Below the pieces are notes generated by a model. That model was not told the origin of the DNA. It did not search any database and saw nothing but the letters and a program-made list of their open reading frames with translations. Source: an uncultured Collinsella sp. (GTDB lineage: Bacteria > Actinomycetota > Coriobacteriia > Coriobacteriales > Coriobacteriaceae). From it: 17,937 bases of DNA. Numbering within the stretch: position 1 is the stretch's first letter; the number at the start of each line of letters is the position of its first letter. The stretch lies in the NCBI GenBank assembly GCA_905199225.1, contig CAJKFS010000044.1, forward strand, positions 1 through 17,937. Direction: 5' to 3'. Position numbers and translations under genes: made by a program. This document shows positions 13,311-17,937 of this stretch, in pieces.

Positions 13311-13849
13311 ATACGCTCCCCTCTCGCTATACAAATCAGGAAGAGCATGCACCGGCGGGCGTGCGCGAGATTGCATCGCCACGCGATCCGATCAAACAAC
13401 ACGATCGTCAAAGAATGCCAAAGCCAAATTTCATCGTCGGTCGCACCCTGTCCGGCAAACTCAATATCGACGGGTATGTGCTTCAGATAACTCATGTCGG
13501 GCGCAAAACGAGGGTCCGGTCCGCCTTTATGAACAGGACCGTGCAGAACAAACCATCCGTTTTCGGGCTCGAACCGCTCAACAAACGCAAGGCCGAGCAC
13601 CTTATAGCCCACCTCGGTTGCAAATATGACTCCGACTGGGACGCCACATTCCATGCAGTTGAGCATTTTACGGTTGTAATTCTGGTCTCGAAAACCAACG
13701 GTACCCGGCGCTTGAACCGAGTACTTAATGACCCACGTGCCATCGTCCAAATAGAGCGGAGGCACATTGTTGATGCTCTCGGTTTGCCGCTGGCCCACTT
13801 GTACCCCGCTACTCCACTCCCCTGTATACTGGTGTAGCACGTGTTTCAT
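13307..13849 (-). CDS. Hypothetical protein coupled to the small zinc-ribbon gene
   Basis: About 180 residues; no family recognised. It has one CMECG motif, Gly/Pro-rich loops and a C-terminal segment rich in hydrophobic residues and Cys. Its stop codon overlaps the start of the small zinc-ribbon gene (ATGA), indicating one transcript and probably related function. The start is uncertain: ATG at 13876, ATG at 13849 and GTG at 13798 all lack a good Shine-Dalgarno. The ATG at 13876 is only 11 bp from the divergent gene's start. A TATACA box on the minus strand at 13829-13824 would favour the GTG. I place the start at 13849 as a compromise. Confidence 0.6.
   Translation of the reverse strand: MKHVLHQYTGEWSSGVQVGQRQTESINNVPPLYLDDGTWVIKYSVQAPGTVGFRDQNYNRKMLNCMECGVPVGVIFATEVGYKVLGLAFVERFEPENGWFVLHGPVHKGGPDPRFAPDMSYLKHIPVDIEFAGQGATDDEIWLWHSLTIVLFDRIAWRCNLAHARRCMLFLICIARGERI
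13825..13830. promoter_or_regulatory. Shared palindromic -10 (GTATAC), possible bidirectional promoter
   Basis: Plus strand: TGTATACT, -10 TATACT at 13825-13830, 57 bp before the ATG at 13888; the nearest -35-like TTGTAC (13799-13804) has a 20-bp spacer, so it is weak. The GTATAC core is a palindrome and reads TATACA on the minus strand (13829-13824), directed at the two minus-strand genes. Extended -10 activity in one or both directions is inferred. Confidence 0.4.
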
Positions 13850-13887
13850 CCGGACTTGTTGGGCCGGATTGTTCATGGGAGGGTCTT

Positions 13888-14379
13888 ATGGCTGCTTCGA
13901 ATCCGCCTAAGGGGAGCGTTTCTCCTTCGTCCATCAAGCCGGTGACGCGCAAGGCCGTGCGCTGCCAGCGCGAGGTCGCCTGGCTTGTCACGCAGGCGGC
14001 GGGCAGACTCGTGGCGAGCACGGAGGACGTCAATGCTCCCACACCGAGCTTTGTGCTGGCAGCGGCGCTGGATCGAGTACGCCAGCTGGAACTCGCCGCA
14101 CAAGAAGACGGCAGCCATCTTGGCTACCAAGACGCTATGGCGCCCGACCTGTTGACCTTTTGTCACATGGCCAAGTTGCCCGCCGCACCCAATGCGCTTT
14201 CGGACGCAGGCTACATGTTTACGCTTTCGGGCGCGGACCTTATCCGCGACATCTATGCATACTGCAGCGAGCTCGCCGAGCGCCACGTCTTTGACGCGGC
14301 AGAAGTCAAACCGGGATATGTCATCAAGCTGGTTCTTAGGCTGTTCCTGATGGACGGACACGAGGCTGCGCAGGAATAA
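13888..14379 (+). CDS. Hypothetical protein, 163 aa
   Basis: Not recognised. A predominantly helical, soluble protein with a Ser/Pro-rich first ~20 residues and no signal peptide, transmembrane segment or cysteine motif. 'RKAVRCQREVAWLVTQAAGRLVAS' (~21-44) and 'GADLIRDIYAYCSELAERHVFDAAEVKPGYVIKLVLRLFLMDG' near the end look like amphipathic helices. ATG at 13888 follows GGGAGGG, giving a good ribosome binding site. It is transcribed divergently from the coupled zinc-ribbon pair and followed by the repeat array at 14434-14640. Codon use resembles the surrounding chromosomal genes. Function cannot be inferred from context. Confidence 0.75.
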   Translation: MAASNPPKGSVSPSSIKPVTRKAVRCQREVAWLVTQAAGRLVASTEDVNAPTPSFVLAAALDRVRQLELAAQEDGSHLGYQDAMAPDLLTFCHMAKLPAAPNALSDAGYMFTLSGADLIRDIYAYCSELAERHVFDAAEVKPGYVIKLVLRLFLMDGHEAAQE

Positions 14380-14433
14380 GTCGTCCGGCAAAGCCATTAC
14401 CGATCCGGCGATGATGCCTTGCCGTAGCCGTCA

Positions 14434-14640
14434 CCGCACGAGCGAAGATTTTCGGACGGTCGGATATCGAGAGTGGATATTTGGACGATTTTTGGGGCTT
14501 TTGCGGCAGATTCCGTCCAAATATCCACTCTCGTTCGATAGATGTCCGAAAATCCTCGCTCGTTTGTCCGAATATCCACTCTCGTTTGGCGAGCGTCCAA
14601 TTATCCACGCTCGTGCGTCCAGATATCCACGCTCGTGCGG
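14434..14640. repeat. Seven-copy 19-bp motif array (two inverted, five direct), 29/22-bp pitch
   Basis: Motif GTCCAAATATCCACTCTCG. Direct copies start at 14515, 14544, 14566, 14595 and 14617 (spacing 29, 22, 29, 22); inverted copies occupy 14468-14486 and 14439-14457 (spacing 29). The innermost pair is a perfect 20-bp inverted repeat (14468-14487 with 14514-14533) around a 26-nt loop. Both array edges end in GCTCGTGCGG. Linkers alternate between 10 and 3 nt. It occupies most of the gene-free stretch 14380-14772; the rest of that stretch holds a candidate promoter at 14715. Both strands read open through the array because 51 is divisible by 3, but no start with a ribosome binding site supports coding. 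Confidence 0.92.
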
Positions 14641-14714
14641 CGGGCGAACCGCGAGTGATCGACGATCAGCCGGCATCGTCTCCAGTTCGCCGCAGTGCCG
14701 CGGCCCCATATGGG

Positions 14715-14720
14715 TATACT
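14715..14720 (+). promoter_or_regulatory. Candidate -10 for the M16C peptidase gene
   Basis: TGGGTATACT, with -10 TATACT at 14715-14720, 52 bp before the ATG. No good -35 is visible at 16-18 bp. A CGCCCC/GGGGCG hairpin (14741-14756) in the resulting leader ends 2 nt before the AAAGGAG ribosome binding site. Confidence 0.4.
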
Positions 14721-14772
14721 CTCGAGGATTCGACTCGATTCGCCCCCGCTGGGGCGTCAAAGGAGACTGCAT

Positions 14773-17700
14773 ATGCCCACCACCTCAACCGACCCGCGCG
14801 CCGCTGCCGCCGCGCTGCTGGTGCCCGGCACCACCTGCCACGGCTTTGCCGTCGAGCGCCGCGAGACCGTGCCCGAGCTCGACTCGGACGCTTACGTGCT
14901 GCGCCACACCGCCTCGGGCGCTCGCCTGCTGTACCTGGCGTGCGACGACGAAAACAAGGCCTTTGCCATTGGCTTTAAGACGCCGCCGGCCGATTCTACC
15001 GGCGTGTTCCATATTCTTGAGCACTCGGTACTGTGCGGGTCGGCCAAGTTCCCCGTCAAGGAGCCGTTTGTCGACCTGATCAAGAGCTCCATGCAGACGT
15101 TCCTCAACGCCATGACCTACCCCGACAAGACCATCTACCCCGTTGCCACCACCAACGAGCAGGATCTGTACAACCTGATGGACGTGTATCTGGACGCGGT
15201 GTTCAACCCGGCCATCTATACCAAGCCCACCATTTTTGAGCAGGAGGGCTGGCACTACGAGCTGGACCTGCCGGAGGACGCCGAGGGCGACAGCAGCTCC
15301 GCGAGCCTGCGCGAGGGCACGCTACGCTATAACGGTGTGGTGTTCAACGAGATGAAGGGTGCGCTGTCCGACCCCATGAGCGTGCTGGACGACGCCGTCA
15401 ACGCCGCGCTCTACCCCGACACCGCCTATGCACACGAGAGCGGTGGCGACCCGCGCGCGATCCCCGCGCTCACCTACGAGCAGTTCCTGGACACGCACGC
15501 GCGCCACTACAACCCCTCCAACTCTTACATCACGCTCTACGGCGACCTGGACGTGGACCGCGCGCTGGCGTTTTTGGACGAGCGCTATCTGTCGCAGCCG
15601 AGTGCCGCGAGCCGCCGCATGGACGCTGCCGTCGCCGCCGGCGAGGACCCGTCCACGCTGGCGCCCAATCCGCTGGGCGTGCAGGCACCCGTGACCTGCG
15701 AGTACAAGCGCGTCGAGATGGCCACCACGCCCGAGAACGCTCTGGTTGGCCTGGGCCTTGTGCTGGGCAGCGCGCTCGACCGCAAGCGCACGATCGCGGC
15801 GGATATCCTGTTTGAGGCACTGCTGGGCTCCAACGAAGCGCCGGTTAAGAAGGCCATTCTGGCCGCCGGCCTGGGCGGCAACGTGGTGAGCTACACCGCG
15901 GCCGAGAGCCTGCAGCCCTACGAGCTCATCATGCTGCAAAACGCACAGCCCGGCGTGGCGCGTGAGCTGCGCCGCGTGTTCCAGGACGCCTGCCGCGACC
16001 TATGCGAGCATGGCGTTCCGCGCGAGCGCCTGGAAGCCATCATCAGCAGCAACGAATACGACCTGCGCCAGCGCGACTACGGTATCGCCGACGGCGTGGC
16101 CATTGCGTGCGACGCGCTGAGCACATGGCTCTACGATGACGACGCCGCGACGCTGGCGCTCAAGTACGGCCCGGTGTACGAGGAGCTGCGTAGCGAGCTG
16201 GACGGCAGCTATTTTGAGGACCTGCTGCGCGAGCTGGTGCTGGAAAACGACCACATGGCACTGGTCGAGCTGGTGCCGGTGGACGCCGCCGAGGGCGCGG
16301 AGGGTGCCGAGGCCGCCGAGCTGGCAGCCAAGCGCGATGCCATGACCGATGCCGAGCTGGCCGACGTGGTCGAGCGCACGGCCGCGCTGCGTGCCGCGCA
16401 GGAGGCCGAGGACACACCCGAGGCCAAGGCCACACTGCCGCGCCTGCGCGTGTCCGACATTGGCGAGGCGCGCCCCGAGCCGCCGCTGGTCGTGGACACG
16501 ACCGCGCCCATCCCCTGCCTGCGCCACGGCATCCCCACCAACCGTCTGGCCTACGCCATGCAGTATTTCGACCTGAGCTGCGTCGCGTTTGAGGACCTGC
16601 CCTATGTGACACTGCTCTGCCGCCTGCTTAAGCAGCTGCCCACGCGCGAGCACTCGGCCGAGGAACTCGACAACTTGCTCGCTGGCAAGCTCGGCTTTTT
16701 GAGCTTTACGACCGAAGTCATGACCCAGCCCGACGTGGACGGCGTGCGCCCCTACCTGCTGGTGAGCGCCGGCGCCCTGTCCGAGAAGATTGATGCACTG
16801 GCGAGTCTGCCGCGCGAGGTATGGTCGAGCACGCTTTTGGCAGATGCCGACGCCGACCGCGTGCGCGACGTGCTCACGCAGATTCGCATTGGGCTTGAGC
16901 AGGGCTTTATCAACAACGGTCACTCGGCGGCGCTCGGTCGCGCGATGAGCTACAGCTCGCCTTCGGCCGTGGTGCGCGAGCAGCTTTCGGGCGTGGACTT
17001 CTACCTGTTCCTGCGCGATCTGCTCGACCACTTTGACGAGCGCCTGGACGACCTGCGCGCCAAGCTTACCGAACTGGCAGGCCGCATCTTTGTGGCCAAT
17101 GGCTGCATGGCGAGCTTTACCGGCAGCGACGAGGACTTTGACGCATACTGGGCCGCCGCGGGTAACCTGGGGCTGGGCGCTGGCGACGGCACCGATGCCG
17201 GCCGCGACGCGCTCGTGGTGCCAACGCCGCGCGACCGCCACGAGGCTTTTGTCATCCCCAGCGACATCTGCTTTGCGGCAAGCGCGTGCGACCCGCGTCG
17301 CCTGGGCATTGACGTGACGGGCGCCTGGGCGGTTGCCGCCAACGCGCTCTCCTACGACTACCTGTGGAACGAGATCCGCGTGAAGGGCGGCGCGTACGGC
17401 TGCGGATTCCGCGCAGCCGGCGAGCGTCAGGCGGCGTTCTACACCTACCGCGACCCGGCAATCGACCCCTCGATTGAGCGCGTGGAGCGCGCGGGTGCAT
17501 GGCTTAGCAGCTTTGAGCCCGACGAGGCCGCCTTTGAGGGCTTTATCGTGAGCTGTGTGAGCGGCATGGACGCGCCGGTGAAGCCGTACGCACTCACCAA
17601 GCGCCGCAACACGACCTACCTGGCGGGGCTCGATCCGCACGCCCGCGAGGAGCGCCGCGCCCAGATGCTCGCGGCCACACCCGGTGAGCTGCGCTCGCTC

Positions 17701-17811
17701 GGCGCCGACATAACGCGCATCGCAGCCGAGTCACCGACCTGCGTCTTCGGCGGCCGCGAAGTCATCGCCAAGAGCAACGCCGGCTTTAACGTCGTCGACC
17801 TGCTGTCCTAG
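14773..17811 (+). CDS. M16C family metallopeptidase (PreP/Cym1-like insulinase)
   Basis: Zinc oligopeptidase that degrades unstructured peptides inside a closed two-half chamber. The 1012-residue product has the full family length. The inverted zinc motif HILEH gives H80, E83 and H84 within FHILEHSVLCGSAKFPVKEPF; the third ligand is E193 in FNEMKGA. NAMTYPDKTIYPVATTN (112-128) is characteristic of the PreP/Cym1 branch. The central region carries the M16C-associated linker, with an acidic/Ala-rich insert (~495-560). The inactive second half ends with IRVKGGAYGCGF, the conserved Arg/Tyr substrate-binding loop. There is no signal peptide, so it is cytosolic. ATG at 14773 has AAAGGAG at 14759-14765. 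It appears monocistronic and is preceded by the repeat array. Confidence 0.95.
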   Translation: MPTTSTDPRAAAAALLVPGTTCHGFAVERRETVPELDSDAYVLRHTASGARLLYLACDDENKAFAIGFKTPPADSTGVFHILEHSVLCGSAKFPVKEPFVDLIKSSMQTFLNAMTYPDKTIYPVATTNEQDLYNLMDVYLDAVFNPAIYTKPTIFEQEGWHYELDLPEDAEGDSSSASLREGTLRYNGVVFNEMKGALSDPMSVLDDAVNAALYPDTAYAHESGGDPRAIPALTYEQFLDTHARHYNPSNSYITLYGDLDVDRALAFLDERYLSQPSAASRRMDAAVAAGEDPSTLAPNPLGVQAPVTCEYKRVEMATTPENALVGLGLVLGSALDRKRTIAADILFEALLGSNEAPVKKAILAAGLGGNVVSYTAAESLQPYELIMLQNAQPGVARELRRVFQDACRDLCEHGVPRERLEAIISSNEYDLRQRDYGIADGVAIACDALSTWLYDDDAATLALKYGPVYEELRSELDGSYFEDLLRELVLENDHMALVELVPVDAAEGAEGAEAAELAAKRDAMTDAELADVVERTAALRAAQEAEDTPEAKATLPRLRVSDIGEARPEPPLVVDTTAPIPCLRHGIPTNRLAYAMQYFDLSCVAFEDLPYVTLLCRLLKQLPTREHSAEELDNLLAGKLGFLSFTTEVMTQPDVDGVRPYLLVSAGALSEKIDALASLPREVWSSTLLADADADRVRDVLTQIRIGLEQGFINNGHSAALGRAMSYSSPSAVVREQLSGVDFYLFLRDLLDHFDERLDDLRAKLTELAGRIFVANGCMASFTGSDEDFDAYWAAAGNLGLGAGDGTDAGRDALVVPTPRDRHEAFVIPSDICFAASACDPRRLGIDVTGAWAVAANALSYDYLWNEIRVKGGAYGCGFRAAGERQAAFYTYRDPAIDPSIERVERAGAWLSSFEPDEAAFEGFIVSCVSGMDAPVKPYALTKRRNTTYLAGLDPHAREERRAQMLAATPGELRSLGADITRIAAESPTCVFGGREVIAKSNAGFNVVDLLS

Positions 17812-17825
17812 CCGCAGTAACCAAA

Positions 17826-17860
17826 ACCACCACAAAGGGGACAGGCACCTTTGTGGTGGT
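17826..17860. repeat. 13-bp perfect hairpin with GGGGACAGGCACC core
   Basis: ACCACCACAAAGG (17826-17838) and CCTTTGTGGTGGT (17848-17860) pair perfectly around a 9-nt loop, 14 nt after the M16C stop. No T-run follows, so it may end transcription only weakly. The GGGGACAGGCACCT core resembles dispersed intergenic palindromes (REP-like) known from various bacteria; that resemblance is from memory and unverified. Confidence 0.7.
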
Positions 17861-17882
17861 ACGAACGCTTGTTCTATACGTA

Positions 17883-17937
17883 CGGTTGATTTCCGATCTC
17901 AGCCGAACACATTGAGCGGATAGGACGTTCCCGCAGC
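17883..17937. repeat. Right copy of 55-bp terminal inverted repeat
   Basis: Exact reverse complement of 1-55. See the left copy: most likely the point where the assembly runs into a longer repeat that flanks this region in inverted orientation. Confidence 0.95.

Noticed and set aside
14397..14608. Repeat-containing peptides read through the array on both strands
   Set aside because: The 51-bp period keeps frames open by chance; no start with a ribosome binding site, and linkers drift without regard to codons.
7152..14635. Shared GTCCAAA heptamer between integrase arm-site candidates and the array at 14434-14640
   Set aside because: The match covers seven bases only and the array lies 2.4 kb outside the islet; too short to claim a common binding protein.
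14434..14640. CRISPR array
   Set aside because: Spacers of 3 and 10 nt, degenerate repeats and inverted copies do not fit, and no cas genes are near.
14434..14772. Replication origin
   Set aside because: DnaA-like cores are imperfect and no dnaA/dnaN genes or AT-rich unwinding region are present.
16000..17640. 546-codon open frame antisense to the M16C gene
   Set aside because: Codon-bias shadow; no recognisable motif, and the plus strand is a full-length M16C protein.

Overview
GC-rich DNA with dense genes, strong Shine-Dalgarno sequences, TATACT-type -10 boxes and typical family members (M32 carboxypeptidase, GlmM, DUF4012, PreP-like M16C peptidase, PadR/DUF1700 pair). This fits a gut actinobacterium of the Coriobacteriia. 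Collinsella is my best guess; the assignment is inferred from style, not from a database match. The window is probably one whole contig, because its first and last 55 bases are exact reverse complements of each other.

Layout. 134-1708 (+): M32 metallocarboxypeptidase, ending at a strong terminator. 1842-6741 (all -): glmM, a large membrane-anchored DUF4012 protein and a drug/metabolite (EamA) transporter; an intrinsic terminator lies directly against the glmM ribosome binding site. 7031-7105 (+): tRNA-Val(GAC) with its own promoter and terminator.

Mobile islet. The last 42 bases of this tRNA (plus CCA), its terminator and flanking bases form an exact 85-bp direct repeat (7061-7145 and 11963-12047). 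The repeat brackets about 4.9 kb: an Abi-family HEPN defence gene, a GNAT acetyltransferase, a PadR regulator with a palindromic operator on its own promoter, a DUF1700 (HAAS) membrane protein, a short membrane protein, and a tyrosine integrase. The integrase has one in-frame amber codon, which separates it from its catalytic Lys, His and Tyr residues, so the islet is probably stranded. GTCCAAA motifs near both ends look like integrase arm sites.

Right flank. A DUF5710 zinc-ribbon protein (+), two translationally coupled small genes on the minus strand (one with paired CxxC motifs), a divergent hypothetical gene (+), then about 390 bp without a gene. That gap carries a striking array of seven copies of a 19-bp motif, two inverted and five direct, on an alternating 29/22-bp pitch. 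It precedes a 1012-residue M16C (PreP/Cym1-type) metallopeptidase, which is followed by a 13-bp perfect hairpin and the terminal repeat.

Most noteworthy: the amber-interrupted integrase with otherwise complete att architecture, the PadR autoregulatory module carried as islet cargo, the 29/22-bp array, and the terminator fused to the glmM leader. I see no CRISPR array, rRNA, replication gene, conjugation gene or phage structural gene.
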